From Bacteroidota bacterium (lineage in GTDB: Bacteria > Bacteroidota > Ignavibacteria > UBA10030 > UBA8401): a stretch of 64,000 nucleotides of DNA. Positions 33,694-42,724 of the stretch are shown piece after piece (position 1 is the stretch's first letter; each line of letters starts with the position of its first letter). Under the pieces are notes generated by a model. It saw nothing but the letters and a program-made list of their open reading frames with translations. It was not told where the DNA came from and did no database searches. The stretch covers positions 620,001 through 684,000 of the forward strand of contig JBBAAO010000001.1 of NCBI GenBank assembly GCA_041658205.1. Reading direction: 5' to 3'. The translations under genes were made by a program, and so were the position numbers.

Positions 33694-34605
33694 TTACTTT
33701 TTTATTTGTGATTTGACGTATTTTGCAAATTGTTGCTGAATTTGAGTTACCGCGCCATCTGGAACCCCATCGAAATGTTTCGATTGTAGACGCATGTCGC
33801 AGATTTCATTGACATAATCTACAGCAACAAACTTCCCATCTTCTGTCAACGTGATTTCGGAAGAGAAAAAATCAAGTTTGCAGATCTTGTAAAGGGTGAG
33901 CATAATAGCACGAAGTTCTTGAAGTTTAAATTTTCGTTCTTCCTGTTTGCTCAATTCCCGGTAGATATGCGTTCGGTGATCCCACCAACAGATTATCGTG
34001 ATGCCAAATGCATAAAAAACCCTAAACCAACCGATCGTTCCACCCAGATTGGCAGGCTGCACCGTCTCCTGCAGCAAATAGGTATCATTCTTGTGATGTT
34101 GTCTCGTTTCAAGGATATCTTTTAACGTTTCTGCACCAAGGACAACGCCAAGTCCCCCCCCGGTGGTGTTTGCCGGTTTTATGATGAATGGTCGTCCCAA
34201 ATGTGCAAGTTCCGTCAGACTTAATTCTACTTCCCGTTTCTTACTAAAGGGTGAGATGATGATGGAATATGGAACATTGATCCCTTCGCCCATCAACGCA
34301 AGATGCATGTTGGCTTTATCTTTTGCGTATTCAACTCTGGCATACTCATTGAAAACTAACGTTTTCGATCGCGTCAAAGTTTTTGCTAAGGGAAGAAAAT
34401 TTTCATCGGAATCAGACGCTCTGTCCAAAAATGTCCGGAACGAGATCTTTCTTGTTCGGACAAGCCGTGTGATGGATTCAATGTTATGAGGCTCAATCCG
34501 AAAAGTGGAAAGGCCAATGGCAATACATTCATTCTCAATGCCAAAGACAAAGTCTTTATCAAATTCCCAATCCCATGCCAGTCCAATGTCAAACGTTTCA
34601 GCCAT
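33694..34605 (-). CDS. RimK-type ATP-grasp domain protein
   Basis: This 303-residue protein is of the ATP-grasp ligase fold. The ATP-binding lysine strand and glycine-rich loop are seen in RPFIIKPANTTGGGLGV (about 137-153), the adenine-contact strand in TYLLQETV, and the metal-binding end in KFVAVDYVNEICDMR (Asp and Asn-Glu). The N-terminal 90 residues are not a family I recognise. ATP-grasp enzymes join a carboxylate to an amine or thiol; the substrate here is unknown. It is divergent from the GT39-type gene, 81 nt away. Confidence 0.75.
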   Translation of the reverse strand: MAETFDIGLAWDWEFDKDFVFGIENECIAIGLSTFRIEPHNIESITRLVRTRKISFRTFLDRASDSDENFLPLAKTLTRSKTLVFNEYARVEYAKDKANMHLALMGEGINVPYSIIISPFSKKREVELSLTELAHLGRPFIIKPANTTGGGLGVVLGAETLKDILETRQHHKNDTYLLQETVQPANLGGTIGWFRVFYAFGITIICWWDHRTHIYRELSKQEERKFKLQELRAIMLTLYKICKLDFFSSEITLTEDGKFVAVDYVNEICDMRLQSKHFDGVPDGAVTQIQQQFAKYVKSQIKK

Positions 34606-34686
34606 GATGAACGAAGTTAGAAAATGATGCGCTTTCGTGCAAATGAAATCTTGCGTTGAACGGGTATTTTATGCTATGTTTGGGCG

Positions 34687-36528
34687 ATGAAAAAGAAACA
34701 ACCAAAACAGCAAAAGACTTTCTTCGAAAACCGTGGTCAACTGTTATCGATTGTCATCGGTGTGAGTGTGGTTTTAAGGATTATTATTCTTAATCAGTGG
34801 AATGCATCGGTTTTTCATTATGCCGTCTGGTCGGATGCTTCTACCTATAACCAATGGGCGCGAAGTATCATTACGACAGGGGATTGGATCGGGAAAGAAC
34901 CGTTTCTCATGACTCCGTTCTATCCGTATTTTCTCGCCGTCATCTATTCTATAACGGGGGAGAGTCTTGATATTGTCCGACTGATCCAAAACGCAATTGG
35001 CATTGGAACGACTCTTTTAATTTTCTTGTCGGCAGAAAAAATATTTAATCGCAGAGCTGCCTTTTTTGCGGCTCTTCTTGCATCGTTGTATGGTCCGCTC
35101 TATCTCTTTGCAAATCTTTTGTTAGTGGAAACGGTAAAAGTATTTTTGTTGATACTTTCGTTTTATGTTTTGATGAGAGCTAAGGATGAACAAAATTTAC
35201 GATGGTGGATCTATTCAGGTCTTATTCTTGGCGCAAGCATTCTTTGCCGTCCAACGGATATTCTGGTGATTGGAGCGGCAGTGTTGTGGATATTCTTATC
35301 AATTGATAAAACAAGACTGTCTCCTGCACGTACAGTTATTGTACTTGTTGCTGCTGTTTCTATTATTGTTCTTCCTGTAACCATTAGGAATTATGCGGTT
35401 TCTAAAGAACTGATACCTATAACGTCAAATGGTGGGCTGAATTTCTATTTGGGAAATAACCCAAAAGCGGTTGGGGTCTATTATAATGTTGATGGTCTCG
35501 ATCTTGCAAACGATCCGGATGGCAGAGTTTTTTTGGAAACAACAACCGGGAAACGCTTTACGGCGGGGCAAGCTTCTTCCCATTGGATGAAGGAAGCATT
35601 GGTTTATATTACCGAACAACCTGTGAAGTATCTTACTCTTATTTTCCAAAAAACAGTATTGTTTTTCCATCATAAAGAAATAGGTCAGCTTGGATATAAT
35701 TATCACTTCATTTCTCAGAATGCCGTGCCAATGTTAGGCTATTTGCTTTCATTTTCCATTCTTTTCCCATTATCGTTTGTTGGTATCATTGCTTTACGAA
35801 AAAATTGGAAGGAACATTTACTGCTGTTTGGATTTTTGAGTGCACAGATTCTCTCCGTAGTTTTATTTTTTGTAACGGATAGATTCCGATTATCTTCAAT
35901 TCCTTTTTTTATTCTTTTTGCGGGTTATGGAATTGATTGGATGATAGTGCAGTGGAAAACGCGAAACAACAAAGCACTCGCGATTGCTGCCGGATGCGTG
36001 GCTTTTTCTGTAGCTCTCACCTCTATTCTGAATGTGCAGATTGACGATGAATTTTCTATGGAACATGAATATATCGGAATGAACTATTTTAATATGAAAC
36101 TGTATGAGAAAGCATTATATGAATATCAGCAGGCGATTCGGTACAAAGAATCGTTCCATATTCACAACAACATCGGGAATGTTTATGCAGCTGTCGGCAA
36201 CATCCCAGCCGCAATGAAAGAGTATCAACGAGGTGAAGTATTAAATCCCCGCCAGGCAATCTCTGCTTTTTCTATGGGAACGGCTTATGTTCGAGCACAA
36301 CAATTTGATTCTGCGTTGATCTATTTTGAAAAAACCAAACTCATCAATCCCCATTTTCCCCCGGCATATCTTAACGCTGGTCTTTCCTATTGGTACAAAG
36401 AGAATTATCGGGTTGCGCTGACAAATCTTGAACAATATCTTTCGATGGAAACAGATCGGGAGAAGACAGCATCGGTTCGACGTGATGTAGAGAATTTAAA
36501 ACAGATTATTGCTTCAGAAAAAAAATAA
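34687..36528 (+). CDS. GT39/ArnT-like membrane glycosyltransferase with TPR domain
   Basis: This 613-residue protein has about eleven membrane helices (20-440), with the GT-C-type first loop (WSDASTYNQWARSIITTGDW, then PFLMTPFYPYFLA) carrying the catalytic Asp region. A periplasmic or cytoplasmic tail (about 445-610) contains three or so TPR repeats (YEKALYEYQQAIRYKESFHI, GNIPAAMKEYQRGEVLNPRQ). Such enzymes transfer sugars from polyprenyl phosphates to lipids or proteins. The TPR tail may bind a partner. The acceptor is unknown. Confidence 0.82.
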   Translation: MKKKQPKQQKTFFENRGQLLSIVIGVSVVLRIIILNQWNASVFHYAVWSDASTYNQWARSIITTGDWIGKEPFLMTPFYPYFLAVIYSITGESLDIVRLIQNAIGIGTTLLIFLSAEKIFNRRAAFFAALLASLYGPLYLFANLLLVETVKVFLLILSFYVLMRAKDEQNLRWWIYSGLILGASILCRPTDILVIGAAVLWIFLSIDKTRLSPARTVIVLVAAVSIIVLPVTIRNYAVSKELIPITSNGGLNFYLGNNPKAVGVYYNVDGLDLANDPDGRVFLETTTGKRFTAGQASSHWMKEALVYITEQPVKYLTLIFQKTVLFFHHKEIGQLGYNYHFISQNAVPMLGYLLSFSILFPLSFVGIIALRKNWKEHLLLFGFLSAQILSVVLFFVTDRFRLSSIPFFILFAGYGIDWMIVQWKTRNNKALAIAAGCVAFSVALTSILNVQIDDEFSMEHEYIGMNYFNMKLYEKALYEYQQAIRYKESFHIHNNIGNVYAAVGNIPAAMKEYQRGEVLNPRQAISAFSMGTAYVRAQQFDSALIYFEKTKLINPHFPPAYLNAGLSYWYKENYRVALTNLEQYLSMETDREKTASVRRDVENLKQIIASEKK

Positions 36529-36663
36529 CCTCTGTTGGCCTAAATTAAACACCCAGGTATTCTGAGGCCATCCGTTTTCCGGGATGGTCAGAGAATCTAA
36601 TCGCACTAAAAAATGGATAAACTTTAACTCAGATTCAGAATGACTTAAGAAAAGCTTCCAAAA

Positions 36664-36698
36664 AAAACCGGAAAGCTCATCGAGACTTCCGGTTTTTT
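36664..36698 (+). terminator. Intrinsic terminator after the glycosyltransferase
   Basis: AAAACCGGAA and TTCCGGTTTT pair around a 13-nt loop and are followed by T residues. A second hairpin (GGCCATCC...GGATGGTC, about 36560-36590) lies just upstream. Confidence 0.7.
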
Positions 36699-36716
36699 AT
36701 TCTTCATACAGATAGG

Positions 36717-36859
36717 TAGAAGTGGTCTCAAAAATGAATTTTATTGTCATTCCGAACGAAGTGAGGAATCTCGTTTTTATAATTGAAGACAAAATCGAGA
36801 TTTCTCGATGCTTCGCATCTCGAAATGACAATGATTAGATATTTTTGAGACCACTTCTA
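36717..36859. mobile_element. MITE-like palindromic element 2
   Basis: This 143-nt element has perfect 19-bp terminal inverted repeats beginning TAGAAGTGGTCTC and an inner inverted pair (GTCATTCCGAACGAAG... against ...CATCTCGAAATGAC). It encodes nothing. Its right end is one base from the nagB stop codon. TA at both ends would fit a Tc1/IS630-type target duplication. It is organised like element 1 at 14733-14869. Confidence 0.75.
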
Positions 36860-36860
36860 G

Positions 36861-37673
36861 TTATTTCAACAATGATCTCGGATCAAGATGTAACGATTCA
36901 ATATCTTTGAAATATTTAACAGTGCCGACTTTTAATTCATAGGTCGATTCATCATCACACACTATGACTCCCTTTGGGTGAAGCTGCAGTGCACTGACCG
37001 TCCACATATGATTTACCCCTGCTTCTACAACATGAGCAAGCGCACGCGCTTTTGTGTGTCCGGAAATGATCAACAAGATCTCTTTTGAGTCAAGAATTGT
37101 CCCTACGCCAACTGTTAATGCGGTTTTCGGCACTTTGGCGACGTCGTTGTCAAAGAATCGGGAATTGGCTACTACAGTATCGTACGTTAACGTTTTAATA
37201 CGTGTTCGTGAGGCAAGGGAAGAACCCGGTTCGTTGAATGCAATGTGTCCGTCTGGGCCTATTCCTCCAAGGAAGAGGTTAATACCACCGACCTTTTTTA
37301 TTTTCTTTTCGTAATCATCGCATTCCTGTTCCAAATCCTTTGCATTGCCGTTCAAGATGTTCACATTTTTCTCGTTCGCGTCTACCTTACTGAAAAAATT
37401 GTTCCACATGAATGAATGGTAACTTTCAGGGTGGTTTTTGGGGAGGCCGACATATTCATCCATGTTAAAGGTGACAACATGCTTAAACGACACAAGCCCT
37501 TCTCGATACAAAGCTATCAATTCTTTATATGTTCCAATCGGTGAAGAACCTGTGGGGAGTCCAAGAACGAACGGTTTGCTTGATGTAGGTTTAAAATCCC
37601 GAATTCTTTTGACGATGTATGATGCCGTCCACTTGCTGGCCAGATCATAATTTGGTTGAATGATGACGCGCAT
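36861..37673 (-). CDS. nagB: Glucosamine-6-phosphate deaminase
   Basis: This 270-residue enzyme converts glucosamine-6-phosphate to fructose-6-phosphate and ammonia in amino-sugar catabolism. Signatures are LGLPTGSSPIGTY (phosphate loop), FNMDEYVG (catalytic Asp), and LGGIGPDGHIAFNEPGSS with the His of the active site. Length is that of the allosteric hexameric family. It sits alone on the minus strand, divergent from wecB with 77 nt between the two, and a MITE touches its 3' end. Confidence 0.95.
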   Translation of the reverse strand: MRVIIQPNYDLASKWTASYIVKRIRDFKPTSSKPFVLGLPTGSSPIGTYKELIALYREGLVSFKHVVTFNMDEYVGLPKNHPESYHSFMWNNFFSKVDANEKNVNILNGNAKDLEQECDDYEKKIKKVGGINLFLGGIGPDGHIAFNEPGSSLASRTRIKTLTYDTVVANSRFFDNDVAKVPKTALTVGVGTILDSKEILLIISGHTKARALAHVVEAGVNHMWTVSALQLHPKGVIVCDDESTYELKVGTVKYFKDIESLHLDPRSLLK

Positions 37674-37750
37674 GTGAGTCCTTTCAAAGAATACTGCAAT
37701 ATAAAAAATAGAAGGATTCTTTTCAGTTTTATTTTTATCTTGACGTCACT

Positions 37751-38920
37751 GTGAACATCAAGAAGAAAAAAATAGCGGTCATATTTGGCACCCGCCCAGA
37801 CACGATTAAACTTGCTCCGGTTATTCAGGAACTGCAGCAGTATCAACAATATTTCAACCTTTGTCTGATCACGACAGCCCAACACCGTGAAATGCTGGAT
37901 GATGTTCTCGCGGTTTTTCAGATCAAACCGGATTATGATTTGAACGTGATGGGACAACGACAATCATTATCGTTGCTCGTGCAAAATATTTTAGAAAAGC
38001 TGGATTACGTGCTGGCAATGGAAAATCCGGATATGGTAATTGTGCAAGGTGACACTGCAACAACATTTGCTTCCAGTGTTGCAGCATTTCACCGGAAGAT
38101 ACCGATTGTACATGTTGAAGCCGGCCTGCGCACGAATGAAAAGATGTATCCATTCCCCGAAGAGATTTATCGCCGATTAACTTCTCACATTGCCGATTTT
38201 CATTTCACTCCAACAAAAAATGCTACGAAAGCATTACTGAAAGAAGGTATTCCAAAAACATCAATCGTTTGTACTGGCAACACGGTGATTGATGCATTGC
38301 AGCGAACGGTGAAACCGGGATATGCATTTGCTTCGAAACAAGTGAATGAGATTATTGCGCAAAAGAAAAAGATTGTTGTTGTAACGATTCACCGTAGGGA
38401 AAATTTAGGAAACCCAATGCTTAGGATTTGTTCTGCCCTGAAACTGCTTTCGCACAAACATGCTGGTGTTAATTTTCTTTTTCCGGTCCATCTAAATCCT
38501 GCTGTACGGGAAACTGTCTTTGAAATGTTAAAAGAGATTCCCAACATCGTTTTGATGGAACCGTTAAATTATGCGGATTTTATTAATCTCATCGCATGTT
38601 CATACGCCGTGATCACTGATTCCGGAGGACTTCAAGAGGAGGCTCCATCATTAGGTAAACCAGTTCTTGTATTACGCGAGGTGACTGAGCGTCCTGAAGC
38701 AGTAAAATTTGGGACAGTGAAGCTTGTCGGTACTGAATCCAAAAATATTGTAAAAGTGGCGGATTCATTATTAAGCGATAAAAAAGTATATCGGTCTATG
38801 TCCACAGCAGTGAATCCCTATGGCGATGGAAAAGCATCAGAGCGTATCGTTCAATCGTTGCTTCGTCATTTTGGATATCGTAAGAAAAAAGTGATGGAAT
38901 TTTCTGTCCATGGTAACTAA
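37751..38920 (+). CDS. wecB: UDP-N-acetylglucosamine 2-epimerase (non-hydrolysing)
   Basis: This 389-residue enzyme makes UDP-ManNAc from UDP-GlcNAc for cell-surface glycans. It has the N-terminal VIFGTRPDTIKLAPVI, the central GDTATTFASSVAAFHRKIPIVHVEAGLRT and the C-terminal ITDSGGLQEEAPSLGKPVLVLREVTERPE, all diagnostic. I use GTG at 37751 because it gives the family N-terminus and no ATG is available. No ribosome-binding site is obvious. It overlaps the metallophosphoesterase gene by 11 nt. Confidence 0.93.
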   Translation: MNIKKKKIAVIFGTRPDTIKLAPVIQELQQYQQYFNLCLITTAQHREMLDDVLAVFQIKPDYDLNVMGQRQSLSLLVQNILEKLDYVLAMENPDMVIVQGDTATTFASSVAAFHRKIPIVHVEAGLRTNEKMYPFPEEIYRRLTSHIADFHFTPTKNATKALLKEGIPKTSIVCTGNTVIDALQRTVKPGYAFASKQVNEIIAQKKKIVVVTIHRRENLGNPMLRICSALKLLSHKHAGVNFLFPVHLNPAVRETVFEMLKEIPNIVLMEPLNYADFINLIACSYAVITDSGGLQEEAPSLGKPVLVLREVTERPEAVKFGTVKLVGTESKNIVKVADSLLSDKKVYRSMSTAVNPYGDGKASERIVQSLLRHFGYRKKKVMEFSVHGN

Positions 38921-40058
38921 ATCACTTCTTCTGCTTGTTGTAGTGTTTAGCGGATGCGGCATCCAATCCATTTACATCAATAATCATTATCCTTCTTCTT
39001 CCAACATTGTTCAAGATTCGATTACTCACTCGTTGTTTTTGATTGGAGATGCAGGTGAACCTGTGAGTGATGGTGTCGAGCCGACGTTTCGAATATTGAC
39101 GCAACAAGCCTCACAATCACCGAAATCCTCCACGATCATTTTTCTTGGCGACAATATCTATCCGCGAGGACTTCCGGAAATTAATGATCCTTTACGGAAA
39201 GAGATGGAGCGAAGACTGGAAGAGCAGATCAAGATTGGAACAGAGAGCGGAGCTCAGACAATCTTCATCCCGGGAAATCACGATTGGGAATATCAGGGGA
39301 AGAACGGTTGGAAGACCATTCAACGAGAAGAGGAGTTCATCGATTCGAAAAATCTTTCGCATGTCACATTGCTTCCGAAACACGGTTTACCTGGACCGAC
39401 TGTAGTAGAAATTGGGAACGACATTCGAATTATTGCTATCGATACTGAATGGTGGCTGCATTCATTCAACAAACCGCTGTATGATCATGATTCCATTGAG
39501 AGTCAGACAATGAAGCGTTTCCTCGATTCACTTTCATTCGTATTGGAATCTGGAAAAGATCGAAATGTAATTGTAGTAGCACATCATCCTCTTGAAACAC
39601 ATGGGGAACATGGCGGTTTTTTTGGATGGAAAGATCATATCTTCCCATTACGAAAAATTGTCCCGTGGCTGTGGGTGCCGCTGCCAGGGATCGGTTCTCT
39701 CTATCCTCTCTCACGGATATGGGGGATTTCAGATCAAGATCTTTCAGGTTCAAAAAATAGAGAAATGCGAAATGCCATTGATAGTGTGCTTTCTCGATTC
39801 AATGTAACAGCCTATGCTTCCGGGCATGAGCATACACTTCAAGTGCTCAGCAAAAAAGCAAGCCATCTCTATCTGGTGAGCGGAAAAGGGATCCAAAAAC
39901 ATCAAGAGGCATTAACGTACGGTGATAACACAATCTTCGCATCGCCGTTTCAAGGATTTATGCGGTTGGATTTTTTTGTGAATAAATCTATACGACTAAG
40001 TGTTATAGATACACAAGGGGAAGATGGGATAGAAATTTTTTCGATGATGCTGCCGTAA
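38910..40058 (+). CDS. Calcineurin-like metallophosphoesterase lipoprotein
   Basis: This 382-residue protein begins with a lipoprotein signal peptide (lipobox FSGC near residue 16). The two-metal phosphoesterase motifs follow in order: IGDAGE, LGDNIYPRG, PGNHDW, VVAHHP and GHEHTLQ. It should hydrolyse a phosphate ester on the periplasmic side; it resembles acid-phosphatase-type (tartrate-resistant-like) members. The 11-nt overlap with wecB links it to surface-glycan genes, though the substrate is unknown. Confidence 0.85.
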   Translation: MVTKSLLLLVVVFSGCGIQSIYINNHYPSSSNIVQDSITHSLFLIGDAGEPVSDGVEPTFRILTQQASQSPKSSTIIFLGDNIYPRGLPEINDPLRKEMERRLEEQIKIGTESGAQTIFIPGNHDWEYQGKNGWKTIQREEEFIDSKNLSHVTLLPKHGLPGPTVVEIGNDIRIIAIDTEWWLHSFNKPLYDHDSIESQTMKRFLDSLSFVLESGKDRNVIVVAHHPLETHGEHGGFFGWKDHIFPLRKIVPWLWVPLPGIGSLYPLSRIWGISDQDLSGSKNREMRNAIDSVLSRFNVTAYASGHEHTLQVLSKKASHLYLVSGKGIQKHQEALTYGDNTIFASPFQGFMRLDFFVNKSIRLSVIDTQGEDGIEIFSMMLP

Positions 40059-40063
40059 ATGAA

Positions 40064-40088
40064 AAAGCCGAACAATGTCCGGCTTTTG
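40064..40088. terminator. Terminator between converging genes
   Basis: AAAAGCCG and CGGCTTTT form an 8-bp stem with a 9-nt loop. Poly-A on one side and poly-T on the other allow it to serve both the metallophosphoesterase and the HD-domain gene. Confidence 0.7.
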
Positions 40089-40104
40089 GTTGTTAGTCTG
40101 CACT

Positions 40105-40767
40105 TCAGGATTTTGGACGTAATTTTTTCTTCGTTGTGCTGCTCTTCGACGGTTTTTTCCTTTGTTCAAGTTTTTCCAAACGCCGTTCCAGGTCGTGAAG
40201 ATTTTTATTTCGACTCTCACTGTATCGTTGAACAGCGTACGAAGTGTGATAGTGGTGTCCCTGAAAAAACTTGATGCTTTGTTTAATCCATTCCCGTTCA
40301 CTCATTGTTTTGCCGGAAAGACTTTCGATCTCCGCGCGCAACAATTCTCCCTTTTCAATGCTGTCGGATTTTCCCAAGGAGAGGAGGTCGGCGTCTCCCA
40401 TCACTTCCTGGATTAAATTTTTTGGTCGCTGCGGTACTTTAGTTGCTCGAATACATCCCGCCACATCTTTTATCTTTTCGCTTGGGTAACCGGCTTTTTT
40501 TAAGAAGTCCGTGGCGATGACAATACTGCGTTCTTCATGTTCCTCCGGCGAAAAGAGATAACCGGTATCGTGGAACCATGCTGCAATGACAATGATCTCT
40601 GTTTTTTCTTTGCTAAGATTTGCCGCCTTCGCGATTTCTTTTACATTTGCAACAACATCAAGTGTGTGGTCAAAATTATGATACATTGCCGCAATTGTAC
40701 TTTTACGGTCAAATAAATCATTGACAAATTTGCTTACACTTGGAAGAACAGAATTACTTTTGGTCAT
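40105..40767 (-). CDS. HD-domain metal-dependent phosphohydrolase
   Basis: This 220-residue protein has the HD metal-site residues in order: YHNFDHTLDV (His), AAWFHDTGY (His-Asp) and GDADLLSLG (distal Asp). HD proteins hydrolyse nucleotides or nucleotide second messengers; the size and YHN..HT motif resemble predicted-hydrolase members rather than full RelA/SpoT enzymes. The last 18 residues are strongly basic and may bind nucleic acid. It is single and converges with the metallophosphoesterase gene. Confidence 0.8.
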   Translation of the reverse strand: MTKSNSVLPSVSKFVNDLFDRKSTIAAMYHNFDHTLDVVANVKEIAKAANLSKEKTEIIVIAAWFHDTGYLFSPEEHEERSIVIATDFLKKAGYPSEKIKDVAGCIRATKVPQRPKNLIQEVMGDADLLSLGKSDSIEKGELLRAEIESLSGKTMSEREWIKQSIKFFQGHHYHTSYAVQRYSESRNKNLHDLERRLEKLEQRKKPSKSSTTKKKLRPKS

Positions 40768-41054
40768 GAATGTTAATCCGTATATCGAAGTTCAATATAT
40801 TGCATTGGTGAAAGTACAATAAGAGAAGTAGAGAGTCAAAGGACAAATGTCCGGTTTTACGATAGTTGTGATATTTGTCTCAAAAGAGCTCTTGTGAAAA
40901 TAGATTGCCTATTTACGATACAGAAGGTATTTGAGTGAAACAATATCATAATAAGGAACAATCAGAAAGTGCTGTGAAATAAAGTGATAATTATGCAAAT
41001 TCGGACTGTTGGATTCATTTATCCGGTCTCGCGATACTCTGTCAAAACTTGTTC

Positions 41055-41882
41055 ATGAATAATTCTCTGGAACATCTTGCGAAACACCATTACGAAAATT
41101 TTCCGGTCGGTTCTCTATTCATTCCTAAAAAGTATCGAAAACCAATTCACCTGATTTACTCATTTGCCAGAACGGCGGATGATATCGCCGATGAAGGGTC
41201 GATCTCTGCATCAGAACGGATTGCAAGATTAGATGAATGGCAAAAACTTTTAGAAAATGGCTTGAATGGAACAAGTGATAATCCGTTCTTTATTGAGCTT
41301 GCTTCTATCATTCGCTTCCATAAGCTTTCTCCGGAATTATTTACAGATCTATTGATAGCATTTCGCCGGGACTCCTCAAATCCGACGTACAACACTATTG
41401 ATGAAATCCTTGAGTATTGCCGATATTCCGCAAATCCTATCGGACGGTTATTGCTTCAAGTGTTTAACTGTTCAAACGACGAAACAGTAAGATTATCCGA
41501 TAAAATTTGCACTGCTTTACAATTAACGAACTTCTGGCAGGATATTTCTGTTGATACAAGCAGAAATCGTTTCTATATTCCCAAAGCTGATCTGCAAGAA
41601 TTTAACATCGTAAAAGAGAATCTTCTCTCTGGGGGAAATGACAGTGCTTTTCGTGCATTAATGAAAAAGCAGGTAAACATTGCTGAAGCGATGTTTTACG
41701 AAGGGAAACCGCTCTTCCTGCTTGTGGCAAATGATTTTCGTTTTGAACTGAGAATGATCTGGCACGGGGGAATGAGAATCTTGGAAAAGATTAAACAACA
41801 ACAGTTTGATACCCGCACCCATCGTCCGAAATTGAATTCAATTGATTTTGCAAAAATATTTTTAAGGGCGTTATTCCGATAA
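41055..41882 (+). CDS. hpnC: Hydroxysqualene synthase
   Basis: In the three-enzyme bacterial squalene route, HpnC turns presqualene diphosphate into hydroxysqualene. The 275-residue product is of the squalene/phytoene synthase fold, with the two acidic magnesium motifs TADDIADEG (about 37) and DISVDTSRNRFYIP (about 165). I use ATG 41055 (MNNSLEHLAKHHYENFPVGS); a TTG two codons upstream is less likely. hpnD follows after 2 nt and hpnE overlaps hpnD, so the three form an operon. Confidence 0.9.
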   Translation: MNNSLEHLAKHHYENFPVGSLFIPKKYRKPIHLIYSFARTADDIADEGSISASERIARLDEWQKLLENGLNGTSDNPFFIELASIIRFHKLSPELFTDLLIAFRRDSSNPTYNTIDEILEYCRYSANPIGRLLLQVFNCSNDETVRLSDKICTALQLTNFWQDISVDTSRNRFYIPKADLQEFNIVKENLLSGGNDSAFRALMKKQVNIAEAMFYEGKPLFLLVANDFRFELRMIWHGGMRILEKIKQQQFDTRTHRPKLNSIDFAKIFLRALFR

Positions 41883-41884
41883 AT

Positions 41885-42724
41885 ATGGAACAGTTACTGA
41901 CAGTTGAATTTGTTGATAAGAACAAAAGGAGTAATTTCTATTATTCTTTCTTGCTGCTTCCCAAACCAAAGCGGGAAGCGATCAACATTGTTTACGCCTG
42001 GTGCCGAGTAGCGGACGATATTGTTGATGAAGAAGAGAGTGTTTCCGCCAAACGGATTCATTTGCTGCAGTGGGCAAAAGAATTTGAACTTGGTTTGGCT
42101 GGAACATCCCGGTATCAACTGGTCAACAAACTCTCGCAGATTATTAAACGATTCAAGATTCCGCTTCACCATTTTCATGAGCTGATTAAAGGAATGGAAA
42201 TGGATCTGGTGAAGACCAGATATGAAACGTTCGATGATCTAAAAATGTATTGTTATCGCGTAGCATCTACCGTTGGATTAATTTGCACAGAAATTTTCGG
42301 TTATAAGCATGAAGAAGCAAAAGAGTATGCGGAGAATCTCGGCATTGCCTTGCAATTGACAAATATTTTACGTGATGTTGCTTCGGATGCGAACAAGGGA
42401 AGAATATATTTGCCGCAGCGTGATCTTGATTATTTTGGTTATAGTGAAGAGGAATTATTCGCCGGTAAATACAATGTAAAGTTCAAACGATTGATGATGT
42501 ATCAGGCGGAACGTGCACGATCGTATTTCACCGAAGCCATCAAACACCTTTCCGAAGAGGATAAACCACTCTTCCTCGCCGCACTAATTATGCAGGAAAT
42601 TTATTTCCGTCTTCTGCAGGATATTGAAAAAGCTGATTACAATGTCTTTACCCGCCGTATTAAAATATCTAATGCGAAAAAACTTCTGATTACAGCAAAT
42701 GTTTGGTGGAAGCACAGAAAGTAA
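41885..42724 (+). CDS. hpnD: Presqualene diphosphate synthase
   Basis: HpnD condenses two farnesyl diphosphates to presqualene diphosphate. The 279-residue protein has both acidic motifs, VADDIVDEEE near 42 and DVASDANKGRIYLPQRDL near 160, and the HpnD-type segment YCYRVASTVGLICTEIFG. It begins 2 nt after hpnC, and its stop overlaps the hpnE start by one base (TAATG). Confidence 0.93.
   Translation: MEQLLTVEFVDKNKRSNFYYSFLLLPKPKREAINIVYAWCRVADDIVDEEESVSAKRIHLLQWAKEFELGLAGTSRYQLVNKLSQIIKRFKIPLHHFHELIKGMEMDLVKTRYETFDDLKMYCYRVASTVGLICTEIFGYKHEEAKEYAENLGIALQLTNILRDVASDANKGRIYLPQRDLDYFGYSEEELFAGKYNVKFKRLMMYQAERARSYFTEAIKHLSEEDKPLFLAALIMQEIYFRLLQDIEKADYNVFTRRIKISNAKKLLITANVWWKHRK

Noticed and set aside
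34651..34682. TAnnTTTG-type promoter (TATGTTTG) before the glycosyltransferase
   Set aside because: The -7 box matches, but transcription would begin at or after the start codon, so it probably does not serve this gene.
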